Positions 1-10,924 of a DNA stretch of 64,000 nt are shown here, piece by piece. The stretch spans positions 10,109,725-10,173,724 of the forward strand of contig OZ017769.1 of the NCBI GenBank assembly GCA_963969345.1. Reading direction: 5' to 3'. The position numbers were made by a program, and so were the translations under genes. Source of the DNA: Turbatrix aceti. Lineage: Eukaryota > Nematoda > Chromadorea > Rhabditida > Panagrolaimidae. A model generated the notes under the pieces. The model was given only the letters and a program-made list of their open reading frames with translations, had not been told where the DNA came from and did no database searches. Each line of letters starts with the position of its first letter. Positions within the stretch are counted from its first letter, which is position 1.

Positions 1-56
1 CCAAAAATCCACCAATTTCCATAATTTTACATTTTTTCTCGTCACAGAAAGCAAAA

Positions 57-502
57 ATGAATCCTCCCGCACAAAACTTTCTCGCCCTTATCCGAATGAT
101 GCAACAGCCGACGGACAATGTTCAGCAGCGGCAACTACAGTTTCAGTGGTATCGACGCGTCCTCGCCAAATTTTGATGACGTCCTGCAGCGTCAGTGATT
201 ACTCTTTCATCGACACTGCCTCTGCAACACCACCGGCTATCGAACAACGAGATTTTTTCCAAAAATCTGGAAAAAAGGTTCTATTTTTTGGCAAGTTCAA
301 AAAATTTGGAAGTACATTGTTTCGACGGAGCATGTCGACGAATTTGGTTGGTGAAATAGATGACAGCGGCGGCATTGCATCAGCACCGGTGACGCCATCG
401 TTTGAAATTACACCGCCTTCGCCGCCACCGTCGGTGTCGTTGTCAATGAACAACCTGGACGTTGATGGAGGCGCGATACAATCAAGACTACCTACTATGT
501 TC
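57..502 (+). CDS. Possible 5' coding exon(s), identity unknown
   Basis: An ATG at 57 opens a 36-codon frame (beginning MNPPAQNFLALIRMM). An overlapping frame, open across about 95-502, contains a Ser/Pro/Thr-rich stretch and stops being convincing at a GTGAGG donor-like site at 503. The two frames could be joined by a very short intron, but I could not fix the junction. The material may be N-terminal exons of the Aster-like gene that begins near 3284, or the tail of a gene entering from the left. The phase at 503 (0) does not match the open phase at the 3217 acceptor, so a direct join is not supported. I see no domain. Confidence 0.25.
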
Positions 503-3283
503 GTGAGGAGAGGGGAAGTTTTCTTGCGGGAGTCTGATGATTTGCGTATAAATTTAAAAGCAAAAAAAAAATTTTTAATTATTTTTTTCCATTTCAAAGA
601 ATTTTGTTCATTTTTTTGTATTGTATTCTAAAATGTTGTACCCTAAATCCGGATCAAACTTCCTCGTTACTTTGCACATCATATCATCCCTGATAACAAA
701 TTGGACTTTGACTAGATCAACGGTATATCTGATTAGTCTCATTTTGATCTTCGAATAACGATAGTGTCATTAATTAGTAAAAAACAAAAATAATTAATAT
801 TCAAAATAATTAACAAAATTGTTTTTATCTAGTTTTGTCTCAAAATCGTTAATTTACAGTAATTAGGTTATTTTTACCAAATTTTATTTTTTTGCAGTTT
901 TACCCAGTTTTTTGAAAATTAAATTATATTCGTTAGCAAACAAATAATCAGTAAGCGTTCCCCTATTTTTGCAACCCTTTCGCTAAAAACCAGGTGCATC
1001 AATCTGCCACGTGTTATTTATCCCCGAAAAGTGCAAAATCCAAAAACAACAATTGCTGCTAAAAATCATCAATCCGGTGTTGATCTATCAAACATAATAC
1101 ATATCTGATGATCAGACTTTTGATCAGACTATCACAAATCCATCTCATCCGCTTCGGCCAAAAAAGGGGACACTAATTTTTGATGCATGACAGTTTATTT
1201 CATCTAATCGCATCAGACAAATATTCAAAATGCGTATAAAATGCATCGAATTTCCCTTCTACAGGAGTCGGGGATAAGTGCCTGCATTCATTGTATTTTC
1301 TTTACCTTTCTCCTACGATTAATTTTTCTCCGCAAGGCAATCAATTTTCTATTCTTTTGCTTGCGCGTGTAGTTATAAATGAATATTTATTCGGATATTG
1401 CTACATTCTACTATTGTGGTTCACGATTGATTAGGGTGGAAAGAGTGGTCTTTTGTCTTTTTATTTTTTAATAAAAAATGTATCGTAAAAAAATTAGTGT
1501 TTGTTTTGCAACGATTTTTTTTTCAAAAGTCATCCTTGGTTTCTATTTTTTTTAATTTTTGGTGTATTTGTTATGATTTCCCAAACTTTTGTTTGCTTTT
1601 GATTTCAAAAATCACCCTTCCCCCTCAAAGCATTCCTTAGATAGTGAATTCTAAATAAATTCTATGTTTACGTTCATTTTACTTTGTGTATACAAAGCGT
1701 GTAAACTTTTTTTACAATCACGATTTACTCTTTTTTCCTGAACATACCTTTTCCTGACACAGACGTCAGACATTGCATAATCGGGCAGATCAAATCAATT
1801 TTTTGGTGCACACGTGTGCAGTACAATTTTGATGATTTTTGTTCTTTTTGAAGAATGAAGCGTTCTTTTTTTCTACCTTTTTGCTATTTTATGCTCATGG
1901 CTAGCGTGTTTCGGCTGGCGGACGCTACCGGCGCTGTGTGGCCAGTCAGTCAGCAGGCTGGCTGGCCACCTGTCTTGCGGAAGGTGTTATCTATCTATTT
2001 TTGCTTCCTCCCTCACTCAAATCACAGCTATCACCGCGGGCTAGACCATGTGTGCGGTAATAATTGATGATTCTTGCCTTTTTTTATTTTTACTTGCTTT
2101 ATTATACTTTTACAGTAACATAATTTTTTTGTTGCAAAATGTTTGTACATTTTTAAAAAGTCGCATTTGTTAGTCTTCTTCGATTTTTCGCTCAATGAAA
2201 ACTCCAAAATGTGATGATCCGATCTTCTAAATAAATACATAAATTTTTCCGTTGTACACTTTTAACGAGGTGCAATAAACCTCGTTTTTTACAACATCCG
2301 TACACAACGGAACAATTTTAAAAAGAAGAATCTTCGGAAGAAGAAATGGCGTCAAATAGAAATTTTGCCGCAGCCATATCATTATGATTTGTTAAACTGA
2401 CACTGCTCACTTCCTGCAAGTGACGTGATGTGGCTTATTGAATGCTATCTAAGGGGAAAACTAAGTATTATTCACGTCATTTGTAAATTGAGCTGGGTCT
2501 TACATCTACTTGTATTGTACATATTTTTATATGATCGTTCGTAAACAGGGCTGCAGAATATATAAAAAAGGTTGCAGACGATGTTTTGGCTCTGTGTTGT
2601 GAAAAATTATTTACTAATTTTTTTTCTTGGCATTTAAAAATAAGTTCTGATTTTTCAAGCGTTGTTTTTTCGCAGTTTAATTTTTTGTATTGATTCATTA
2701 ATTAGTTTCGAGATAGAGCAGAGTAGTTTTTGAACGGATCAGAGAGCTGAATCCAATAAAAATTTCCCTGAAGATGTTCTGATGTTCCAACAAATTAGGT
2801 AATTAGCCGCATTTAAAAAAAACGAACAGCGTTTGTCAACATTTTTTTCATTCGAATGATGAACGCTGCCGACTTTGAGCACAAATTACCGCAGCAAATG
2901 CATTTTCCTTTCGTGAAAAGGCCACACGTCCCCCTGCCTCCATTCTTCCCAGTAATGCCCACCGAGTTTAGCTCATGCTTTTAGCTCGGCATGCAAGCTT
3001 GCCTGCCAGCATGCGTGCATCCAGCCACCATCCATCTTGTCTTATCACCCTTCTCTTCGCCCTCTCTTTTGCCATGTGTTGTTGTTTTTTCTTTTTGCAC
3101 GGCAGAGAAAAAAATTTTCATATCACATTTTTTTCTGCCGTGCTGTCAATAATTTTTCTTTATCTTTCTTTTTTTCTGGACTAACATCCATTTTACTGAG
3201 CTCAACCGTTTTACAGGGACTTTTTTTTTGGTACCGAACCGGTGGTGGTGACAGGTGTCGGTACCGGTCTGCAGAGCGGTGGC
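503..3283. other. Non-coding, AT-rich spacer or long 5' intron
   Basis: About 2.8 kb of AT-rich sequence with homopolymer runs. No convincing exon is visible. A 70-codon frame starting at an ATG at 1855 has a hydrophobic start but no other support. An acceptor-like TTACAG ends at 3216, just upstream of the first good Aster exon, so this stretch may be a 5' intron or the promoter and 5' leader of that gene. Confidence 0.4.
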
Positions 3284-6200
3284 ATGTCTGAGACAGCAGC
3301 TACCAAGCGCGCCACGTTCATGCTGGCGTCAAAAAAAGACGAAAAGAGAAAACTATCATCTGATTCACTGATTTCGACGGCTTCGGCCATTGATGGGTCA
3401 TCGACGACCACAACGGCGACTTCTACGACTGAAGACGATGCTACGAGTCTCAAAGGAATCAAAGTAAATGAGCTCGTGGCAACGCCGGGGTTTTTTGGAC
3501 GGCTTGGAGATAAGGTCGATCCAAAACCCGCTATTCAGAGGCTCAGCTTTAAACTCAAAACGGTAAGTTTGTCCTGGATCAAGTTAGAAATTAATAAATC
3601 AAAATCATGTTTTGAAAAAAATAAAATCCATTTTTTACCAAAAATTTTTCTATTTAAAATGCAAAAAAAAGGTACAAAAGAAGTTACAATAAATTTAATG
3701 ATTTCGGTTTTTTTCTAATTTTGTAACCAAATCAAATATGTATTAGTTTTTTAGGAACAAAAAATTCACGAAATTATTTTAGAAAAAAATGCTAAATTAT
3801 TGAAGTTTCCAAAAAAATCTAAAAAAATCTGATTTTGTGTTGGATTCGAGTTCGAAGAATTCTGGTCAAACGTTAAAAGTGCACTTTGATGACTTCAATT
3901 TTCAGCTTCTGGCCCCCCGAGAGCAGCAGCATTTTCACCATTTTCACAAGCTCTTCAAGCACGATCTCCCATCCGATGATGGCCTAATCATGAGCTTTTC
4001 TTCGATCCATCACAGTCATCCCCAGGAAGTGCTGTCTCGCGGCAGGCTCTACGTCACGCTCACCTTCGTAGCCTTCAACTGCAGTCTGCTGGGCTCTGAG
4101 CGGAGGTTTATCGTCAATTTGAAAAATGTCAAATCTGTGGAATTGAATTCATCCCAAAAAGTTCCGGGTACTATCAAGGTTTGTCAGGGAAATTTTTTTT
4201 ATTGTGTTTTGGATCAAAAAATATCTATTTTTTAGTTTGAAAACCACAAAAATTATTGTCAGAAATTATTTTAATTTTTTTTGTTAAATAAATGTTACAT
4301 TTTTTGACTAAAATTCACGTTTTTATTTCCGAAAATTTGGGACATGAAATCCAAATCCGGGCGGCCTCATAAAAAATGTTGCGTGGCAACGTGAAAAAAA
4401 AGGGCGGGGAAAATTTTTCAAAAACGTGGCAACGAAATGTCCAGTTGTGAATAGATGAAAAGAAGCTTTTGTTATACAATTCTAGTTTTTCTATTCAGAT
4501 CGAAACCATCACGGGTGATTCGCATCACTTTGGAGGCCTCAAAAATCGCGACCACGTTTATTCTCTCATTTTCCGCGTATGGCGGATGTCACTTCACCCT
4601 GCGGATTCTCGTCGGAATATCGCTGAGTCGACGACTTCTGGAAGATCTTCGGTGAGTTTTCTGAATTTTGTTATTGTTTCAAAAATTTTTTATTGGGTTG
4701 GAAATTAGGGAACAGAATTTTTTTACGGGGGGGGGGTTAAACATTTTGAATGACGACAGGTGAATTAATTCACACTGGAGTGACAATGTGTGAAGGTAGA
4801 AAGGTCATAAACCACCTCGACCACACATTCATCATCGCGGTGTGTGTTCGCTTTGCCTGTGGTTCTCTGTTCTCTGTACTATGTAAAATATTTGTTGTCT
4901 CTCTCTCTCTCATTTGTGAATTGAATTGAGTGTGTGAGGGAACGAGAGTCTCCCCGCTTCTCTGCTTTCTTTCCTGACTGTCCCTGCATCTGCTCTGACC
5001 CTCAGGCGTTCGTCACGAACACAAAATCCAGCCGACCACCACACTAGTGTCGCTCTCTCGCGCTCTCTCTATATTTTTTTCCTCCTGAGGCGGGACAGGC
5101 AATAGTCAGTCGAGCGGACCAACAAGTCGACCGAGACGAGACCGACGTCTAGTCTAGTCAGGCTACTTGCTTTCTACAATCCAAGCAATCTAATTGTGAG
5201 AACCTTGTGAAGTTTTATATTGGCTTCATTTTTTTTTGTTTTGGTTCAAATTATATTTATTTTTACTCGTTGCTTTTTGACGGCTGCGTGTTCGTTTGTT
5301 CACAATTACCTTTGTTAATTCGCCAAGAATCTGCTTCCGAATTTTTATAGGCGTTCTAAAAAATCGAATTTATAAATATTAAAAATTTTTAATCTTGTGC
5401 CCTTTAACAGGAAAATGCTTTCCGTTAATAAAAAAATTGTAAGCACGTGAATTGAATAATTTGACTAAGAATAATTCATTTTTCTTTGTGCAAAACGTCA
5501 AAATGCACGCATACGACGTTAGTAAACGTCAAACCAATGCCGAATCCAATTTAGTTGTTGTTTGCTAGGTGTTTGTATAGCGGCTTCTTTTTTAGAAAAT
5601 GAACAAACAAAACGGCGGAAATTGGTGTCAAGTACGCCAAATTTGATAAACTACAATCTTTTAAAAAAATTTTGTGTTTGACAATCCTAAACTTTATAAT
5701 ATTTTTGGATCTGTTGGCGGAAATTGTTTTTTGAATCTTCAAAAGTTTCGTAATAAAATGAGTCACTAAAGTACATAATTTATTTACCAAGAAAATCAAT
5801 TTCTGTTGACAACAATTTGACTTTTTTTTGGTTTTTGAACTTTTTTGTTTGTTTTTTTGAAGGGCGGGGCTAAAAATAATCTGGACCGTTGATCCCGTGT
5901 TTGCACGTCTTTTTTGTTCATTGATCGATTCGAGGAGTAGAATTTTAACCTCCCAGTTGGACTGTTTTTTTCTTCTTTATCTCCTTCTCCCTGACAGTCA
6001 GTTCAGTCCGCATCTGACTGTCAGGGAGTCGATAAGCATTGTACACCAACCACCCAGCCACGCGAGTCGTGTCGTGTCTGCTACGAGACATCATCGATCC
6101 TTGTTCGACTTGTTCGTCGCCTCCGGCCACCGACCAACTGAATTTTCTCCCGCGTGGTTTTTTACAATACATTTTATATAATACTTTTCTTTGGGATTTT

Positions 6201-8973
6201 TTTGTGTCAATTTTTTTAAATTTTTGGGTCTATGGATATGGATTCGATGAAAATGGACGACGATGCTCTGTCTCTTTCTCTGTCCATCGACGAATCCACC
6301 CCGTCAGAAGCTCAAGAGCCGGCTGCTCCTTCGTCGTCTTCATCGACGACTTCGACGTCGACCAAAAAATCAGTAACGACGACGTCAACTGGGGAGGATA
6401 TTCTCAAATTTGTCAACAAAATGTTCAATACGGTTTGTTTTGATTGTCTGTCTTCTCAGCTGTTGTTTTTTTGGGATGAGAGAAAACAATGTGGATTTGC
6501 TTGCATCTGGATATTTATACATGTACATTGATGCTTCAGAAAAAAAGGTACTTTAGGGTCAAATTTTTTTGGAAGAAAAAAATTTTTGCAACATACATTT
6601 TTTTTGGCGACGAGAAAAATGAAAGCCAGTCAAAAACTGTGGCATTAAAATTGGAAAATGGGTAGTTTTCGCTTTTGCGACCAAAGGCTTCTAAATTAGG
6701 CTATAATTTTTTTATCGTCGGTCTGACATTTTTTTTATCCAACTTGCCTTTTTTTTTGCAATTTTTTGTGAGAGAAAACGTATAAAAATTTTCTTGTTAT
6801 CTGTACATTTTTGTGCTTCAATTTTTCTTCGTCAGTTGTTACAAAAAGTTTCACTTACTAAAATGAAAAGCAATTCTTAATAAATGCGTTTTCCATTTGA
6901 GTTGGTAAATAAATACTTCAGTGCGTTTAGTGGCAAAAATTAATATTATAGTTGCCTTGGCAATTAATACAAACTACGTATCTCTCATTTTTGCCGTGGC
7001 ACTACCACTTTGCCAGTTAGTTAGTCAGTTAGTTAGCTAGTCTGTCAGTCAGGTCAGGTCAATTGTGCGTCCGCCGGACGAACTCCAATAGATCGGTAGC
7101 CACAGAAAAGGGACAAAAATATGAATAGTTACATAATCCATTCAACCAACAAAATGCCGTCCTGTCTGGCCTACTCGACGTTCGTTCCGCTCTTTCAGCT
7201 TTCGTCAACGACAAACCTCGAAGAAGCTCTCCAGAATCCGGCTTCTTCGGGAATTGAATCCATGCCCTCGGGAACAGATGCGGATACGACGTCTTCATCC
7301 GACGCTGCCAGCACGTGTCTCATAAATTATCCCATCGAGTGCGGATGCACGCAGCACGTCGGCAAGCAGCTCATCGATGAAACGCTCAATCTTACTCCAG
7401 TCGAGATTTTTGAGCTGTTTTTCATCGAAAATCCATGGATGACGTCATTTGAGCAGAGCTGCAAACGGAGTGGTTGGTTTTTTTGTTTTCGACAAAAAGA
7501 GGGAGGAAAATGTGATTGTTGCAGAAAAAACGCTGACTCAATGGTCGTCCGAGGGTAACGGTCAGAGAACAAGGCTGTGCAGCTATACGATGGAATTGGA
7601 TAATACGTTTGGTCCAAAGTTTACGATGGTCAAGGAACGACAGGTTGGTTTTTGGGAGACCGACTTGAACCGGGTATAAAAACAATTTTTTGTCAGATTT
7701 GGGTTTTTGCGGGCCTCACTTTTAAATTTTCGAAGCAACAGTATTTATTATTGTATTGCGTACCACTCAAAAACCGTGCACAATTTTCCGCACAGAATAA
7801 AAAAAGTTTCTACGGCAAACATCGATTGCCAATTGGATTTGAAAAACATCAATTTTTGTCAAAAAAGCATATTCGAATTCGGAATTTTTTGAGGTAGGAT
7901 CACTAATTTTTTTAGCTTCTACAATTTGTCAAAAACTGAATGCAAAGTTATTTTTTTTGATCAGGGTAATGCCTAGTTTTTGTGCCATATCGCTTAAAAA
8001 ATTTCAAAAACTGATAATTCCGGGAATCGCACCTTTGCCGTATCTTTTGTTCCGCGAATTTTGTTAAGCACCGAACCTCGGTGTTTTATCTGTTGCTCAT
8101 GGATATTTTAAATACAAAAAAATTGACAAGGCGCTAACATTTTTTAATTTGATAGAATTAAAATATTTCCTGAATCCCCCTAAAAACCTAAATTCCAGGT
8201 ATACACACCAATCGGGTCAATACAAGAAGGCTTTCAAGTCAGTAAAATAGCGAGCAATGAGGGCGTCCCCTATGCGGACAATTTCTACATTGAAATAACC
8301 TACTGTATAACAGCGCTGTCGCCTACATCCTCACGGGTACGAGTCCACGCTGGCGTCGGATATCACAAGTATTTGATGGGTATCCTGAAGGCGGTGATCG
8401 AGCGCTCGGCGATGGCCGGCATGGAAGCCTACTACACCGCACTTTTCCGGCAACTCGCCGACGATACCGAAAACCTCCCCACTATCATGGGTGCAATTCC
8501 GAGACAACGTGTCTCCAAAAACCATCCTTTGGCAGGACTGAGTAAGTATACAGTACTTGAAGAATCTGCGACGCTGGAAATCGAAGGAGAGATCGTAAAT
8601 GGAGATATGCCTCAGACTGGTGAACCTGTGGAGGAAGAAGAAATTCAGTTTGTTGTTGGTAGTGTCCAGGCAACGTCACCTGTTGGTAGAACGACCAATG
8701 GTTCTGGGCAGTCGATGACCAGTGACCAGGGAGAACGGATTATTTCTCTTCTTCAGATCATTGCTGTTTTGTTAGTTTTTATCCTTTTTTGGGAAAAGTT
8801 TAAAAAAATCAATTTTTAGGCTAACCATGATTGTGACCTTCCAAATCATGAATCTGATCTTTTCATCCGCGTCAACACCGGTCAATTGTCCCGGCGCTAT
8901 CGGCATTTTGTCATCTCAGGATCCTTCGGATGTCCTTCAGCCTCAACAACCCCTGCCGTCGACTGAGCTTTAA
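3284..8973 (+). CDS. Aster/GRAMD1-like sterol-transfer protein (GRAM + VASt + TM)
   Basis: Exons 3284-3562, 3906-4178, 4499-4651, 7199-7472, 7525-7643, 8199-8770 and 8820-8973 join in phase to about 607 aa. Order: a Ser/Thr-rich N-terminus; a GRAM domain in exons 2-3 (HKLFKHDLPSDDGLI, then GRLYVTLTFVAFNCSLLG, ending KNRDHVYSLIFRVWR); a Ser-rich linker; a VASt/ASTER lipid-binding domain in exons 4-6 (from the VGKQLIDETLNLTPVEIFEL region to YIEITYCITALSPTSSRVRV); and one membrane segment near the C-terminus split by the last intron (LLQIIAVL, then LTMIVTFQIMNLIF). This is the layout of animal GRAMD1/Aster proteins, ER-anchored carriers that move cholesterol from the plasma membrane at contact sites. 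The start at 3284 is the first ATG in the open frame; the frame stays open upstream to an acceptor at 3216, so the N-terminus could be longer. The orthology is well supported, the exact 5' end is not. Confidence 0.85.
4740..6231 (+). promoter_or_regulatory. Probable internal promoter region of the Aster-like gene
   Basis: This part of the 2.5-kb intron between 4651 and 7199 differs from the other introns. It is GC-richer, has CT-rich tracts (repeated CTCTCT around 4890-4920 and 5050-5075) and many non-coding clusters that resemble the intergenic promoters elsewhere in the window. It precedes an in-phase exon (6232-6432) that begins with ATG and lacks an upstream splice acceptor. I infer an alternative promoter; no core promoter motif proves it. 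Confidence 0.35.
5987..6028. repeat. Perfect 15-bp inverted repeat (hairpin)
   Basis: Arms at 5987-6001 and 6014-6028 are exact reverse complements (CTCCCTGACAGTCAG and its complement) around a 12-nt loop. It sits about 200 bp upstream of the alternative ATG at 6232. It could be a factor-binding palindrome or a 5'-UTR hairpin. Confidence 0.6.
6232..6432 (+). CDS. Alternative first coding exon of the Aster-like gene
   Basis: An open frame of exactly 67 codons begins at ATG 6232 (MDMDSMKMDDDALSLSLS) and ends at a GTTTGT donor in phase 0. It can therefore splice directly to the VASt exon at 7199 in the correct frame. It is acidic and Ser/Thr-rich. No AG acceptor lies in the T-rich 60 bases upstream, so it reads best as a first exon. 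The product would lack the GRAM domain but keep the VASt domain and membrane anchor, giving about 440 aa. C-terminal short isoforms of this kind are an inference here. Confidence 0.5.
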
Positions 8974-9289
8974 CCCACCCCACCACATCAATCCGGTACA
9001 CATGTGCGGTACACTCACAAACCAAACATTCATTCATTCACTTATTTACAAAATATGCTTTCATCGTGTTCACTGATTATTTTCATACTGACTCGTACTG
9101 GTAACGATAGAAGATTACTGTGTTTTTGGTAGAATCCGAGTACAAAATAATAAACTGGAAATTATAATAATATACGTATTTTGCACTCAAGAAAAAAGTG
9201 AAATAGTTGTGCGTAAAGTTGCAAAAAGGAAATAAACAAAGAAACATAAATGCAAATTGTAAAATCAAAAATTTAAAAAAGGTGTAATT

Positions 9290-9361
9290 TGGAGATACGG
9301 GGGATCGAACCCCGGTCCTCCCGCATGCAAAGCGGGCGCTCTACCACTGAGCCATATCCCC
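9290..9361 (-). tRNA. tRNA-Ala (anticodon TGC)
   Basis: The minus strand folds as a 72-nt cloverleaf without intron. It has a 7-bp acceptor stem (GGGGATA with TATCTCC, one G-T pair), a D-arm with the A box TGGCTCAGTGGT, an anticodon loop CTTTGCATG reading TGC, a T-arm with the B box GGTTCGATCC, and discriminator A. The complete A and B boxes suggest a functional Pol III gene. Confidence 0.95.
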
Positions 9362-9642
9362 GTTGTTTTTAGCATTCCGCGTGTCTTTTTGAGCAGTTTT
9401 ACGCTGTGTAAAATAAAATAAATAATTTATTTGTTGAATTTTAAAAACCGTAATTTTAAAAACCGTTAAAAAAAACAAGAAAAGATACCTGACAAAATTA
9501 TGCGGTAAACTTTTGAGAATTATGTTAAAAATTAAAAAAGTAATTATGTGCACTTTTAAGGGATTTTAGATTTCTGGGAATAAAAAAAATAAAAATAAAT
9601 AATTTGAGGAACAATAATTTTACATCCAAAATGCCAAAAATT

Positions 9643-9714
9643 TGGAGATACGGGGGATCGAACCCCGGTCCTCCCGCATGCGAAGCGGGCGCTCTACCAC
9701 TGAGCCATATCCCC
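9643..9714 (-). tRNA. tRNA-Ala (anticodon CGC)
   Basis: A second 72-nt tRNA gene on the same strand, 281 bp away. It is identical to the tRNA at 9290-9361 except for one base, the first anticodon position, which changes TGC to CGC. All stems and the A and B boxes are intact. Confidence 0.95.
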
Positions 9715-10156
9715 GAGGCCCCAATAGGCCAGCATGCGCCCCTTCCTTCCCCTGTTTGCTTGTTCACGCAAACAAAAAAGTGCAGCACGCAAAAAATGTG
9801 CATAACTATTTTTTATGCTTCATAATTTATACTGCATTCAAAAATTATTCTGCAGCCGATACAAAACATGGACCTTCTGCAATTTTTGTAATCCATAAAA
9901 ACCAAAAACCATCGCCCCCAAAAAAAATCTGTCAACAAGCAAAAAACGTGGATTTCATTACCAAGAATGTACCAAAAAAGGCTACACCAAACAAATTAAA
10001 CAAACAACAACAGGATGAATAAATTTTTTCAATCAATGCGTATACTTATGGGTGTTATGATGCAAAGAAATATTATTTTTTGATCGCATTTTTTGATTAT
10101 TTTGAATGGAAAGGTGTAAAAAAATGGTTGTCGAACAGAGTTGTTTGTGGATGATA

Positions 10157-10924
10157 TTAAGCGTTGGCAATTTCGCGGTAGTGTTTTTCGGTTCCTTCGA
10201 ACTCCTTGGCAAGAATTTTGGCAAGCACGAGGTTGATGATAGGCTTCGGGACGAGTCCCTTGAAATCAGCGGCAAAGAGGTAGTCGGCATGGGTGACGTT
10301 GGCATCGGTGGCGTGGGGTCGAAGGCGGGCAGCAAGGATCTTGGCATGGCCGCGGACGTGTCCACGCTGGGGCTTGACCTCGTCGACCTTGGCGCTGCGG
10401 GCTACGACGTAGTAGACGCCGTCAATCTTGCGCCAGACGCGACCGATGACAAAGTCACGGGACTGGATGAGAGAGTGCTTGTCGATGGCGTACTACAAAT
10501 ACAAAACATGCATTTTGCAGCAATCAATTACTTAGAAGCTTAAACTCACGTTGAAGACGTCAAAGTGCTCGGTGGGCTTCGCGATGATCTTCGAAACCTG
10601 GATGTGAGAATGCCAGTTGGCGATTTCGTCTCCCTTGACGACAGCGAGTTCGAAAGCCTTCTCGACGGAGACCGGAAGGTTCGCGCGGAGAGCGTAGACC
10701 TTGCCGTAGGGAGCGATGGTCTTGGAGTGGATGGAGAAGTCGGGACGCGTGAGTTCCTGGCGCCAGCCCTTGCGCGACGAAAAGTCAGCATCGTTGAAGA
10801 TGTTGTAGCCCTCGGTGAAGGCTTCGCCAGCGGCCTGGAGGGCATCGGCGTACTTCTCGTTGGCAGGAGCGAGGATGTCTTCGATGCCGTCGATGTTCAG
10901 GGTCGTAGCCGTGGATTCAGCCAT
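10157..10924 (-). CDS. START-domain lipid-binding protein (StAR/STARD-like)
   Basis: Two exons, 10924-10550 and 10492-10157, are joined across a 57-nt phase-0 intron to give 236 aa starting MAESTATTLNIDGIEDILAP. The bulk is one START domain. After an acidic start come a WHSHIQVSKII strand, the hallmark SRDFVIGRVWRKIDGVYYVV region, and a C-terminal helix after ADFKGLVPKPIINLVLAKIL. The spacing is that of STARD1/3/5-type domains, which hold one sterol or lipid in a hydrophobic tunnel. No signal peptide, mitochondrial presequence or MENTAL domain is visible, so a soluble cytosolic lipid carrier is likely. The strong GC bias at third positions suggests good expression. The exact ligand cannot be told. 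Confidence 0.8.

Noticed and set aside
1855..2067. A 70-codon frame with a hydrophobic start
   Set aside because: It has no TATA box, homology or splice context, and the sequence after the hydrophobic part looks random.
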